DNA of 64,000 nucleotides from Unio delphinus (taxonomy: Eukaryota; Mollusca; Bivalvia; Unionida; Unionidae). The position numbers were made by a program, and so were the translations under genes. This document shows, in pieces, positions 7,162 to 16,900 of this stretch; position 1 is the stretch's first letter, and every line of letters begins with the position of its first letter. The stretch lies in contig JAQISU010000119.1 in NCBI GenBank assembly GCA_029339505.1, positions 1,306,501 through 1,370,500 on the forward strand. The letters run 5' to 3'. Below the pieces are notes generated by a model, which was given only the letters and a program-made list of their open reading frames with translations, did no database searches and was not told where the DNA came from.

Positions 7162-7566
7162 ATGTCCAATTTCGATTTAATTGATGCCGCTAAAAAATTA
7201 AAAATAAAAAAATTCAGAGGGGTTTTTATGAAAGATCAGTTACCGGCACAACCTAATGATGTTGAAACAGGTATTATAAATCTAGATAACAGCGATGGAC
7301 CTGGAACTCACTGGGTTTGTTACGCAATTGATCCACGTGGGATTATTTATTTTGACTCATATGGATTAGCGCCGCCGAAAGAATTTATGCGTTATATAAA
7401 AGATTTTCTAATGAGGACTTGGTATTCTACGTTACCAACACAAACAATGCTTGATCCACCAATATGTGGTAATGAAGTATTAAACGTACTTGATGCTATA
7501 TCCAAAAGATTTTCGAAACCACCTCATATAGTAGTAAATGAGTATACTAGCGGCAAATCTCTTTAA
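7162..7566 (+). CDS. PRO: Adenain-like maturation cysteine protease (copy A)
   Basis: From the ATG at 7162 the protein is 134 aa and contains the adenovirus-protease triad: H50 in T-H-W-V, D65 in Y-F-D-S-Y-G, the oxyanion Gln94 and Cys102 in I-C-G. It should cleave virion precursors such as the pVI-like protein. An in-frame ATG at 7099 would add 21 residues, but they come from the overlapping pVI-like frame and include a copy-specific palindrome, so 7162 is preferred; it also matches the usual N-terminus of this family. Copy B differs at only a few residues. Confidence 0.92.
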   Translation: MSNFDLIDAAKKLKIKKFRGVFMKDQLPAQPNDVETGIINLDNSDGPGTHWVCYAIDPRGIIYFDSYGLAPPKEFMRYIKDFLMRTWYSTLPTQTMLDPPICGNEVLNVLDAISKRFSKPPHIVVNEYTSGKSL

Positions 7567-7647
7567 AAAATTCTGAAAGAATTTTGGATTAAAAATCTTT
7601 AGATTGAAAATCCATCGGATTTAGACGATGAAAATATTTCTATAATA
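7567..7647. repeat. Intergenic palindromes shared by both copies
   Basis: AAAATTCTGAAAGAATTTT, AAATCTTTAGATT and AAAATCCATCGGATTT lie in series between the protease and fibre-like genes, followed by TATAATA touching the next ATG. Nearly identical at 24579-24659. Confidence 0.8.
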
Positions 7648-8676
7648 ATGATTGATATTTGGGGACGATCTTTATCATCGCTGAAAAAACCTGATAGTGG
7701 AGTTGAAACCGTTGATAACAAGGATATTAAAAAACTAATCGAAGATGAAATATCCGAAATATTAAACCTAGCAAATATTGATCCTGGTGAAATAGTTGTA
7801 TTTCAAGATCGTCAGGGTAAGTTGAAAAGTAGTAATATCTCTCTTAATGATATTTTGGTTAAACAACGAGACGCAGCAGAGGATACTATCGCGTTATTTT
7901 CTGATGGGGGTAAACTCAAACCAGGTGTACTTGTTTCAACGATTACGGATAAATTAGCAACATACGATAACACAGTGAATTCATTAAAATCACTAAGCGA
8001 TAAATATGACGATCATATAATTGTATTTGATCAGTTTAGTGAAACACAAAGAAATACAATTGACCAAATTGACAAACCCATACTAGAATTTTTTGGAAAT
8101 CCACCAATAACCACACCAAAACTCACCTTAATAAAAGATTCTATGTTAGAACTAGCAACTCTTCAATCTGAATATGAAAAACACGTGAAACTATTTATGA
8201 CGTTTCGTAAAAACCTCATGGACAAGTTTATTGGGAGCCCATTTGATAAAATTGAAATAACACTTCCCGACATTAAAAAATCCATCGATGAACTTAAAAC
8301 ATTCAACAGCGCAATAAGGGATGATGCAATGAGAATGATAAGCGTTGTTGAAAAAGTAAAAATTCCTCATGATAAATCTATCGTCAACAACGTAGTACAC
8401 ACGATTCAACACGGATCATTTATGTGGACTCCCACAAACAACATTTTAAACATAACCGCAGCAGTCAAGGGTATTTATCGATTAACAATAGTATCACCGA
8501 ATCAGTTTAATATATCGTCAAGTAGTTCATCTGGAGTCAATAATACAGTATCAACGATAATCGACAAGGATACAACTGAACAATTCACGATAACGACTAC
8601 AGATAGAAATCTAGCCAGGGTTTCAGTAACGTGGTACGTAGAATTCGTAGTGGATTTAAGTAAACAATTAAATTGA
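7648..8676 (+). CDS. Fibre-like minor virion protein candidate (copy A)
   Basis: The 342-aa protein opens with a short I-W-G-R motif reminiscent of the penton-anchoring tail peptides of fibre-like proteins, continues as a long helical/coiled region (residues 20-240), and ends in a Ser/Thr-rich beta domain (about residues 250-342) that could be a knob. Copy B has the same length and roughly 93 percent identity by eye. It lies between the protease and the penton-like protein, consistent with a vertex or spike component. The assignment rests on architecture and position, not on a firm family match. Confidence 0.65.
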   Translation: MIDIWGRSLSSLKKPDSGVETVDNKDIKKLIEDEISEILNLANIDPGEIVVFQDRQGKLKSSNISLNDILVKQRDAAEDTIALFSDGGKLKPGVLVSTITDKLATYDNTVNSLKSLSDKYDDHIIVFDQFSETQRNTIDQIDKPILEFFGNPPITTPKLTLIKDSMLELATLQSEYEKHVKLFMTFRKNLMDKFIGSPFDKIEITLPDIKKSIDELKTFNSAIRDDAMRMISVVEKVKIPHDKSIVNNVVHTIQHGSFMWTPTNNILNITAAVKGIYRLTIVSPNQFNISSSSSSGVNNTVSTIIDKDTTEQFTITTTDRNLARVSVTWYVEFVVDLSKQLN

Positions 8677-8730
8677 TTTAAAAATTCTTTCAGAATTTTG
8701 AATTGAAAATGCTAGCGCTTTTAAAATAAA

Positions 8731-9286
8731 ATGACCCCATCATCGAATCAGTATCGCTATGATCAAGTCAGAGAATTTCAAACTAAACTCAGTTCTCTCT
8801 GTGAGGAGTATCAAATAAAAATAAAAAAAATACCAACGAAGAATAACCGCAGTTGATGTCACTGTGTATTCAGTGTCGGGAATAATCACCGCGGCTGGAA
8901 TAATACTATCTTCGGTTACTATGATTGCTCCGGTTGTAGTTCCAATTGTTATTTCTTCCATAGCTACAATTGCGGGTATATTAACCGGGATCACAAAAAA
9001 ACTATCATCGTGTAGCCAGAGTAAACTACACAATTATGTAATAAAATTTCACATTGCATCTGCCGGTTACTCGCAATTATCCTCGTTGATATCATCGTCG
9101 TTGGATGACACAACAATATCAGATAGCGAATTCTCAACTATGGCTCAATTGTATAAATCAACAATGCTGAAATTAGAGCAGAATAATAATAATAATAATG
9201 TCGTCGCAAGAACTACTTCAACAAATAGTAACAAATACAACACCGGTGAAAACAAGCACGATATCAGTAACCTCAACACGTCCTGA
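8731..9286 (+). pseudogene. Two-TM membrane protein, frameshifted (copy A)
   Basis: The ATG at 8731 matches the copy B gene (25744-26301, 185 aa), but one extra base in an A run near 8822-8830 breaks the frame after about 33 codons. The rest, including both hydrophobic segments, continues in another frame to the stop at 9286. The hydrophobic stretches are Gly/Ala/Ile-rich and separated by a short turn, as in adintovirus membrane proteins. The 3' end overlaps the penton-like gene. It may be real decay or a homopolymer error. Confidence 0.75.
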
Positions 9287-10532
9287 ATTTAGTGTGAATT
9301 TTCCAATCCCCGTTCCCGGGAGCGAGATCGCGCTAGCAAAACTACGAGTGTATCATAGCTGGCCTAATATTAGATCGGTAGCATTTGGTGGTCAACAACC
9401 AAATAATTCCTTGGTGTTCGCGTGGAAAAATCGTGAAGACGGAACCCCAGACTGGAACGTTGTCTCGTTACCAACTGGGTCATATCAAATCGAACAGATC
9501 AATAACGAATTACAACGAAGAATTAAATCTATCACTGGGAAAGAATCAAAAATCGCTATAACAGTTCACGAACCAACATTATCATCTGCTATCGAGATAA
9601 ATACAGAAGGATACGTTGTAGATATTTATCAGAGTTCTATAAGATCAGTGTTAGGATGGCCTGAATTACCACCGGATAACTCGCGAGAAAATTCGAAGGA
9701 TTTTCCACCCGAACCTAAAAAATCCGATTATATCACCAACAAAATAAAACCCGTCAATGAAGTCAAGAGTTATCAGGATTATGCTCCTAATAAATTCTTT
9801 AATAAAGAATTTTTTGAATCAATTTATGTTCCTCTCATTAACGGAAATTTCACAGCAATGAATAATGATTTTTCACTACTGCTAATATCTATTAAATCCG
9901 GCTCTCTCACCAAGGATGAATTTATCAACGTCGTAGAAACGGGTAATAAAATCATCGACGATATGAAAATATTTCACTCGAAAATTATTCAAGAAGTATT
10001 AAATGAAGAGATCTTACATGATAAGTTTGCGGATCTATACAATATTAATAAAACGGAGATTAAAGATTTTAAAATCCCTGGATATAATCCGGATAAACTA
10101 AAGAAACAACTTGACGATGCTATTAATATTGGGTTCAAAAGAATCCACGATAATTGGAAAAAATCGAAGAATCCTACAGCAAATATTCTGAAATTTAATA
10201 ATGATCCAGAAGGCGGCGGTAGACATATTGCTCCGAACAATGTGAATATTTCAACGGTGATTGCGCTCAATTTAGTATGTGACGTTATCGAAGGAAATTA
10301 TCAAATAAATCTCGAACAATCAAATCAAGCTCAGCAAGGATATATTTTATACTCATTTGCACCAACGGCTCCTCCAGGATTTCTAATTATTGAAGACCCA
10401 ACTAATCTAGTCTATATGCGATGTCATAATAATTTGTTAACGAGAATTAATTTCAAACTCACTGACCAATCTAATAATCTGATTGATTTACGAGGTGAGG
10501 TTTTACAAATTAGTTTGTTTGTGAAATCTTAA
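9198..10532 (+). CDS. Penton-like minor capsid protein (copy A)
   Basis: The N-terminal ~150 residues and C-terminal ~110 residues resemble the minor (single jelly-roll) capsid protein of Polintons, including the S-x-P-x-G-x-Y turn near residue 90 and the L-R-G-E block near the C-terminus. A ~180-residue charged, helical insertion separates the halves and contains palindromes at 9687-9705 and 9792-9812; the latter is absent from copy B. It is 444 aa in both copies. It starts inside the two-TM gene (about 90-bp overlap) and its TAA abuts the terminal repeat. Confidence 0.85.
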   Translation: MSSQELLQQIVTNTTPVKTSTISVTSTRPEFSVNFPIPVPGSEIALAKLRVYHSWPNIRSVAFGGQQPNNSLVFAWKNREDGTPDWNVVSLPTGSYQIEQINNELQRRIKSITGKESKIAITVHEPTLSSAIEINTEGYVVDIYQSSIRSVLGWPELPPDNSRENSKDFPPEPKKSDYITNKIKPVNEVKSYQDYAPNKFFNKEFFESIYVPLINGNFTAMNNDFSLLLISIKSGSLTKDEFINVVETGNKIIDDMKIFHSKIIQEVLNEEILHDKFADLYNINKTEIKDFKIPGYNPDKLKKQLDDAINIGFKRIHDNWKKSKNPTANILKFNNDPEGGGRHIAPNNVNISTVIALNLVCDVIEGNYQINLEQSNQAQQGYILYSFAPTAPPGFLIIEDPTNLVYMRCHNNLLTRINFKLTDQSNNLIDLRGEVLQISLFVKS

Positions 10533-10816
10533 GGACTTGATCAAATATTTAGTTAGCGCATTAGCAGCCGAGGAGGTGAACGTCAACTAAATGGCATCTT
10601 TTTTTTATGAATTACTAGCAAGTTGGTCTGGTGTCGACGCTTTGTCGATCCTTTTTTCTGATGTCGATCCTTTTCGACAAAAAGTCTGTCGACGCTTTGT
10701 CGATCCTTTTTTCTGATGTCGATCCTTTTCGACAAAAAGTCTGTCGACGCTTTGTCGATCCTTTTTTCTGATGTCGATCCTTTTCGACAAAAAGTCTGTT
10801 CACCTCCTCTGCTGCT
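10533..10816 (+). repeat. Right terminal repeat of copy A
   Basis: The inner 65 bp (from GGACTTGATCAAAT) are nearly identical to the copy B repeats. The middle is replaced by three 55-bp tandem units. The outer end (AGTCTGTTCACC...CTGCTGCT) again resembles copy B. Host sequence begins at 10817. Confidence 0.88.
10633..10797 (+). repeat. Three 55-bp tandem repeats inside the copy A terminal repeat
   Basis: Units start at 10633, 10688 and 10743, each with GTCGACGCTTTGTCGATCC and a second GTCGATCC. They are rich in TCGA and have no counterpart in copy B. The ORFs seen here on the minus strand are products of the repeat. Confidence 0.95.
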
Positions 10817-11465
10817 TGGGACGATCTAGCGACAAGAATTAAAATCACGCAATCTCCTATACAAACAGCAGGAAAGGAAAACAAAACGAGGATAATTAAG
10901 AACATCATACATTATATGTGAAATATGTTCACTGTTTTTATTCATTCATCAATTTAATATAAAGGTATTGTCGACTGACTTCTTAACATATCTCAAATGT
11001 TTCTCAGCACACGCTACAAACAATGTTGCTAAGTTGTAATAAATCTAAGTCGAAGGGAACAAAAAGCAGCAGTAAAATATGCTTTGTTCTATCGACAGTC
11101 TAAGATGTGTGTTTTGATTTTGAAATTCAAAGTTAACCATATGCAGGGTCATAAAGTGCAATGTCACGCGTCAATCATTGTTACATTGTTACAATTCTTC
11201 CGAGCGTGTGTTTTGGTTGTGGTATTTTTAATTCAAAGTTAGCCATAAGCAGGGTTATACAGTGCAAGATCACTCGCGTCATTCTTGAAATAGTTTCGTA
11301 TTTGTTTCTTTTCTATCAACGATTTACTGACTGACTATTTGTAAGGATGTAGCGTTTGAAAAACAAATTACATGACAAACGAAAATCATGGAGCCTACTG
11401 ATTAAAATTTTGGAGAGGTATCTTCAAACAGGAACATCTACCCTTAGGATTTCAATCAAACGTAT

Positions 11466-11467
<2 letters not shown>

Positions 11468-11554
<87 letters not shown>
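11468..11554 (+). repeat. (GA)n microsatellite
   Basis: About 43 GA units in the host spacer. The RERERE and SLSLSL reading frames over it are artefacts. Confidence 0.97.
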
Positions 11555-11556
<2 letters not shown>

Positions 11557-11589
11557 ACGTTATACCTACTTTTAAAAAGAATCAGGACA

Positions 11590-11594
11590 CTTAC
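11590..11594 (+). repeat. Target site duplication of copy B, left
   Basis: CTTAC immediately outside the left terminal repeat. The same five bases follow the right repeat at 27753-27757; the neighbouring bases differ (A on the left, G on the right), so the duplication is exactly 5 bp. Confidence 0.85.
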
Positions 11595-11803
11595 AGCAGC
11601 AGAGTGGGTGAACAGACTTTCTCTAATTGGGGTATATTTTAAGCAAAAATATTCTAAGTCTCCATTTGCCAAACTGAGACTTAACAATTTTAGAGCTCTG
11701 TTTGTCAAACGGAGCCTTCCTCAAGGGTAAAAAAAAAGACGCCATTTAGTTGACGTTCACCTCCTCGGCTGCTAATGCGCTAACTAAATATTTGATCAAG
11801 TCC
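11595..11803 (+). repeat. Left terminal inverted repeat of copy B
   Basis: Complementary to 27542-27752 with very few differences; the length differs by about 2 bp in a poly-A/T run. It begins AGCAGCAGAGTGGGTGAAC. The last codons of the ATPase gene lie inside it. Confidence 0.95.
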
Positions 11804-12442
11804 GATACGATATCTTGTCCGAGGGTCTGATAAATTTATCGTCACAAATCCGTGTGGGATTGTCTGAGCGTGGCTAAAGAAATTTCTAAATCGATTATGA
11901 TCCATATCACCACCGCACCAAGTTTGCCAAATATTTCTAAGAGTATGAGTATCAACTCCGTTAAATACACACAGCATATTGCAGTTATCTCTGATCACTT
12001 TTGGTATTTGAGTGTAACGTTGAGTGATATATATCACATCGGTGTTTTTATGTCTGCCTCTGGAAAATATTCTAGCAGGATTCTTTTGATTATCTAACAT
12101 GATATCATCATATACGACTAAATTGTTAATACTTCCATCAATATCATCAATACTAGGTGCCTCTTCGATATCGGTTATAAACTCAATAACACCATCACCG
12201 TTAATTTCTTGCGCGGCATCATTAAAATCCTTTAATACTTCATAACATCGTTGATCGTCTACACTCGGAGCAATCACGTACAATTTATCCCACTTCATCC
12301 ATCTCGTTATCAAATTAAGTAGCAATTGTGTTTTACCACTTCCAGATGGTCCGATGATAATCGCGCGAATAGAATTTGGTAACATTGCATGGTGTCTAAT
12401 AGGTTCCCGTCGTCGAGTAGCTGAATAATCAATTACATTCAT
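11780..12442 (-). CDS. ATPase: FtsK/A32-like genome packaging ATPase (copy B)
   Basis: The 220-aa protein has a Walker A motif G-P-S-G-S-G-K-T at residues 31-38, a Walker B-like V-V-Y-D-D near residue 112, and a sensor segment I-T-Q-R around residue 140, as in Polinton and NCLDV packaging ATPases that pump DNA into the capsid. The final eight codons lie within the left terminal repeat. It is divergently transcribed from the zinc-protein gene across an 18-bp gap holding TATATATA, which must serve both. The frame is intact. Confidence 0.93.
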   Translation of the reverse strand: MNVIDYSATRRREPIRHHAMLPNSIRAIIIGPSGSGKTQLLLNLITRWMKWDKLYVIAPSVDDQRCYEVLKDFNDAAQEINGDGVIEFITDIEEAPSIDDIDGSINNLVVYDDIMLDNQKNPARIFSRGRHKNTDVIYITQRYTQIPKVIRDNCNMLCVFNGVDTHTLRNIWQTWCGGDMDHNRFRNFFSHAQTIPHGFVTINLSDPRTRYRIGLDQIFS

Positions 12443-12460
12443 AACTGTTATATATAAATT
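12443..12460. promoter_or_regulatory. Shared divergent promoter, 18 bp
   Basis: GTTATATATAAATT separates two start codons facing apart. With so little space both genes probably have very short 5' leaders. Confidence 0.6.
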
Positions 12461-12643
12461 ATGGATCTATATTGTGTGAAGTGTAGGACGCGTACTGGCA
12501 CAAATGACTTGACGACGATCACAACGAAAAATAATCGATCAGCGCTTTCTGGTAAATGCGTACAATGTAGTACGAAAAAATTTAGATTTACTTCCACGAA
12601 ACCTTTAAAAAAAAACGAGGAGTTGATATTGCAGCCAAATTGA
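12461..12643 (+). CDS. DUF5679-like zinc-binding ORF (copy B)
   Basis: This 60-aa ORF has paired CxxC motifs (C5/C8 and C33/C36) and the spacing of the DUF5679 zinc domain found in many large DNA viruses and Polintons. In related elements I recall this domain fused to a PLA2-like domain. Here the PLA2 domain follows in the -1 frame, and the overlap holds the heptamer A AAA AAC (12610-12616) in the correct phase for -1 ribosomal slippage. The ORF therefore probably gives a short product and, through slippage, an extended one; alternatively an indel has split the gene. Confidence 0.75.
   Translation: MDLYCVKCRTRTGTNDLTTITTKNNRSALSGKCVQCSTKKFRFTSTKPLKKNEELILQPN
12610..12616 (+). promoter_or_regulatory. 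Candidate -1 frameshift heptamer A AAA AAC
   Basis: Within a TTTAAAAAAAAAC tract. In the zinc-ORF frame the last two codons are AAA AAC, the canonical X XXY YYZ phase. The new frame is open into the PLA2 domain. Confidence 0.5.
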
Positions 12644-12975
12644 CAAAACTCCCAGGAACACCGTGGGCAAAGTATCCAGGAGAAAAGCACCTTCCAGGAT
12701 ATAGCTACTGTGGACCGGGAACACGATTAGATATCAGACTTGATGATCAAAATCAGCCCCGACCCGGCGAGTATCCAATAAACGCTATTGATAAGGCGTG
12801 TCATGCTCATGATGTCGCTTATAAAAGTAGCAATCTTCAACATAGACATCTCGCAGATGTAAAATTAATTCATGCGTTAAATGCTATTCCTGATAAATCC
12901 TTCAAAGAAAAGTTGGCTTCTTGGTTGGTAAAATCTGCTATGAAGGGTAAATTGATGTTAGGTGCTGGTAATTGA
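12613..12975 (+). CDS. Parvovirus-type phospholipase A2 domain (copy B)
   Basis: The domain contains the calcium loop Y-C-G-P-G-T and the catalytic helix with H-D (D-K-A-C-H-A-H-D-V-A-Y), the signature of parvovirus VP1-unique PLA2 that also occurs in some adintoviruses and helps virions cross endosomal membranes. There is no ATG before the motif: the frame opens upstream within the zinc ORF, and the first possible initiator is a TTG at 12640, so translation through the -1 slip at 12610-12616 is the most economical explanation. A Gly-rich, hydrophobic C-terminus follows. The stop codon overlaps a 16-bp palindrome. Confidence 0.85.
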   Translation, partial: KRGVDIAAKLTKLPGTPWAKYPGEKHLPGYSYCGPGTRLDIRLDDQNQPRPGEYPINAIDKACHAHDVAYKSSNLQHRHLADVKLIHALNAIPDKSFKEKLASWLVKSAMKGKLMLGAGN

Positions 12976-12990
12976 AAATGCTAGCATTTT
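12975..12990 (+). repeat. 16-bp perfect palindrome AAAATGCTAGCATTTT
   Basis: Sits exactly between the PLA2 stop and the integrase ATG. A typical member of the palindrome family. Confidence 0.92.
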
Positions 12991-12993
12991 AAT

Positions 12994-13941
12994 ATGGAAT
13001 CTATTTATTATTCTCCGAGAGGATACTGGAGAGGTTACGTAGCAATCAATAAACTCGCTAGCGCATCAAAGGTGAAAAAAACTACAGCGGCAAACTGGTT
13101 ATCTAAACAGGCAATATGGCAAATTTATCTACCAGCGCCTAAACAAATTAACTATTCGCATTTTGATGTTACAACACCTAATGAAGTTCATCAAGCTGAT
13201 ATATTATTTCTGCCGCATGACAACGGTTACAAATACGCGTTAACGTTAGTTGATATTGCAAGTCGATACAAAGAAGCAGAACCGTTAAAAACAAAATCAT
13301 CTACTGAAGTAGCTTCTGCATTTGAAAAAATTTATCGACGAGGTCCTCTGCGCTGGCCAAATCTGTTACAAGTTGATCCTGGCAAGGAATTTCAAGGTGT
13401 TGTTACATCTACGATGAATCATCATAATGTCGCCATCAGACGAGGACACACTGCGCTACATCGCGATCAGGCAATTGTTGAACGGTTTAATAAAACCCTT
13501 GCTGAGCGGTTATTCGGATATCAATACGCAAAAGAATTCATCCAGGATAAACGATCCCGTGAATGGGTCAAGAGATTACCAGCTGTGATTACCGCAATCA
13601 ATAATGAGATTACTAGAACAATTAATATGAAACCTGTCAACGCTATTAAGAAGGCGTCTATCAAAATGGAAATCCAAGGAATTTCACAAAAAGAACCAAT
13701 TCTTGGTAGTAATGTCATTGTAAGGTACTTATATGAACCAGGAGAGCTTGAGGGTGGTAAAAAAAGAGCTACCGATCCTATTTGGAGTGTCACTACGCAT
13801 AGGATATCCGGTATAACACGATCAACTGGTAGACCTCCAATCTATAGACTGGATTCAACTGCTCCTCAGCGGGGTTTTACACGCGAACAATTACAAGTGA
13901 TTCCCGAGGATACTCAATTGCCACCGCGTGGTCTTAATTAG
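12994..13941 (+). CDS. INT: Retrovirus-type DDE integrase (copy B)
   Basis: The 315-aa protein has the catalytic triad D69 (H-Q-A-D), D128 (V-D-P-G-K-E-F) and E163 (A-I-V-E-R-F-N-K) in an RNase H-like core, plus a C-terminal SH3/chromo-like basic region (about residues 225-315). It would catalyse insertion, producing the 5-bp CTTAC duplication. The N-terminal zinc-binding HHCC domain is not obvious. Its 3' end overlaps the polymerase gene tail-to-tail by 8 bp. The frame is intact. Confidence 0.94.
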   Translation: MESIYYSPRGYWRGYVAINKLASASKVKKTTAANWLSKQAIWQIYLPAPKQINYSHFDVTTPNEVHQADILFLPHDNGYKYALTLVDIASRYKEAEPLKTKSSTEVASAFEKIYRRGPLRWPNLLQVDPGKEFQGVVTSTMNHHNVAIRRGHTALHRDQAIVERFNKTLAERLFGYQYAKEFIQDKRSREWVKRLPAVITAINNEITRTINMKPVNAIKKASIKMEIQGISQKEPILGSNVIVRYLYEPGELEGGKKRATDPIWSVTTHRISGITRSTGRPPIYRLDSTAPQRGFTREQLQVIPEDTQLPPRGLN

Positions 13942-16900
13942 CACCCAGGGTGCTGTCACCCCGGCGTCTATTACACTCAAGACAGGTCAACATCACATTG
14001 TTTCTGACATGACCGAGATTGTTATTTTTTCTGTCTACGGTGAATTGGCGAGGATCTTTATCCGAATACTGCCAACGCATTATACAATTGCAACTCGCGC
14101 AGTAATTATTTTGTTGTTGCTTCAAAGTGATTATTAATTCAGCATCAATGTCAAATTCTCGTTTATTTTTTTTATCCTGTTGTTTATAACCAGAGAGTTT
14201 TTTTCTGATTATATCACCAGTGATAAAATCACCAGTGATAATATCGTTACCAATGATTTCATCGTCAACAACAATTCTTCGAAGTTGGTTTATTCGCCGT
14301 ACTCTGGATACTGCGAGATAAACTAAATTTGACCACTCAATATGATTATCTACTATCCAAAGAGTTGTATCGGATATAGTCAATCCCTGTGAAGAGTGTA
14401 TTGTTGCTGCATAACCTAGCGTCCATGGGGATTTATCAGCATCTAATGCATCTTCGACGACGCTGATATCAACCAACACAATATCATTTAATACTAAATT
14501 CTGCTTTTGTTGTTGTCCAGGAATGTCAACGTCGATATTCTGCTTTCGTGTATCCTTAGGTCTATAACAGAGTGGTACTGGAAGCGTTGCAAATTTTTCT
14601 TTATGTAGCGCAAACAACTTCATCTGAAGTGCGTCTCTGACTATTTTTCTACTCGCGATTATTAAATCATTTGGCTTCCACATTTCCCAAAAATCATTCA
14701 TGGGAGTTTCAGAGATTATTTCACGCGCTATTTCACATTGGATTTTATCCGGTTGTAATCTAATTAGCGCTTTGAACTCGCGTAATTGTTCATCAAGTGA
14801 TCTATGGTCGGTATTAATCTCTTCATAATAGTCTACAAACCCCTTTAACCATTCATGTGGAGATCCACCAACAAATGGCTGCGGTTGGCCGTGATCCCCG
14901 CACATGACGACTTTTGTATTTTTCAATAACAACCATTCAAGAAATATCTGTAATACTGTTAACGATACCGTGCATATTTCATCCCAGATTATTATTTCAG
15001 GAATAAATTTATCACCCATTCGATCAGGAGTCCATGTATCGCCTTTCCATCGAAAGAAGCTGTGATAAGTACAGGCTTTTACTCCCCGCGCTATCATCTC
15101 TCTGGCGAGTCTGTGAGTTGGTGTTAACACAATCATGTTTGTGAAATCCGTAGGATTTTTACGACGAAATAATTCGATTGCACGAGTTGTCTTTCCTGAT
15201 CCACCACAGCCGTTTAAATAAACTGTCTTGTATCTACAAATCGGATCTGATACGGGCGGTGCAGTAGAAAATTCTGATTGAATCTCTGAGATATTATGGT
15301 TACTTTTCAAGTATTTATCATCCATAGCAACGTCTGCGGATTTACAATACTCATGTAGTGTTTCTTTTTTAAACCTCCAATTTCCCCACGCTTCCTTAGG
15401 ATCTGTGAATTTAGCTACATCTGATTTGTATTTCTCATGGATATACATCGAATCAGTAGCTACTCTAACCGCGGTATTAGGAAATCTGTTTATCATCGAG
15501 AATAGATTAATACAAGAATAGGCTAGCATAGAACTTCTCAAATGTGTGTACTGACAACTATATCCATCACAGTAGGTAATAACCGTACCTAATTTCTCAC
15601 CATTGGATCGAAAAGCATCCCTACGGGTTACAAATTTTCCTTTTTTTATTAAATCGGTTATGATAAAATCGTATTCTTCATTGTCTAAGATCAATCTCGA
15701 AGAATATTTTGCATTGTCAAATCTTCCACCTTGAGTGAATTTACCGATTATTCTTCGTCCGAGATCTTTAGCGTCTCTATTCCTACCTTCGAATAACCTC
15801 TTAGACCAATCTATGATTTGTTCCTCGCTGAAATTCTTCGAATTTCCATCTAGAAATTGTTTTCGTTGTTCGTTAATTATTTTTTCTAGATCGGGTTTTG
15901 GTAACCAAACATCTTTCTGCGCGTTATAACAAATAATCGCTTCACTGACAATTAACGATGTTAACATACCACAATCGATCATATATCGCAATAGCACAAT
16001 TGGCATCCACGCTTTTTCATACATATGTCTACCAAGCCAAAGATAACTACACGGATGTAACCCTGTAGCTAATTCGAATGATATCACACGAGCGAACCCG
16101 GTTAAATCAAAATTAGAACTGCTAGCAGTTCCAGGCAATGGACCATTAATCGCAACACGAGTCATTTCATGTGTGGGATGTCCAAATCGTTTAAAATATT
16201 CAGAGCATTCTCCATATCCGAGAAAACTTCCAGGATAACACGCGGATATATCAATTGAAATCATACCATCAAGTGAGTATTTCGTATTCCACAATCCTCC
16301 ATGACCCAATTCGACGCAACTCAACTTCACATCCTCCAGAAAATCACTTCGTGTTGGACGCCATGAGTTTTTTTCTCGTGCGAAGTGAGCTACCACTGAT
16401 GGAATAGTAAAACTATCCGTAAGTAGTTTTTCATTAGAAAATTCTTTAGAATTTTCAGGTGAAAATTCATTAGCGATTTTTCTCATTTTAGTATCTAATT
16501 CTTCAGTTCGATATAATTCACCATTTGGTTTTACAAACTGATCAAATCCTATTTCCGGATCCTCATTACTCCTGAGTAACCACATTGACACAGGGTCGTC
16601 TTTGGTTAATGTGTGAATAGCATCAAATAATTTCTCTTCATAGAAACCATCCCTAGAAAATTCTTTAGGGATATATCGAACAGTTCTTTCTCGTGGAAAT
16701 ATATTTACCGCGGGTGTCCACGCGTGTTTGTTATGATCAATAATTTCAATTGGAGCTCCTCGCGATTGATATTTCGGTTCGTATAATACTTCTCCGGTTA
16801 TTGTCGCTACCGATATTGGAAATTTTAATAATGCTTCTAATTTAGCTATATCGGAAATCCTTGCTCCATGTTGATTCACTGTTAGTTCCCATTCGGTTAT

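Larger units (their letters stand above)
1..10816 (+). mobile_element. Polinton/Maverick (adintovirus-like) copy A, left part outside window
   Basis: This is an integrated mid-size dsDNA virus/transposon with polymerase N-terminus, endonuclease, major capsid, pVI-like, protease, fibre-like and penton-like genes in the same order as copy B. The ATPase, zinc/PLA2, integrase and most of the polymerase lie beyond the left edge. The right end is recognised by the terminal repeat at 10533-10816, which shares its inner ~65 bp and outer ~28 bp with copy B and ends ...CTGCTGCT. The target duplication cannot be checked because the left end is missing. Several genes carry A-run frameshifts relative to copy B. 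Confidence 0.93.
10817..11594. other. Host spacer between the two Polinton copies
   Basis: This 778-bp stretch has no recognisable gene. It contains a (GA)n tract and two loosely similar blocks near 11100-11160 and 11205-11265 (GTGTGTTTT...TTCAAAGTTA.CCATA.GCAGGGT). It ends with CTTAC, the copy B target duplication. Confidence 0.7.

Noticed and set aside
11356..11730. Frames with R-E-R-E / S-L-S-L repeats
   Set aside because: Produced by the (GA)n tract and, in part, by the terminal repeat.
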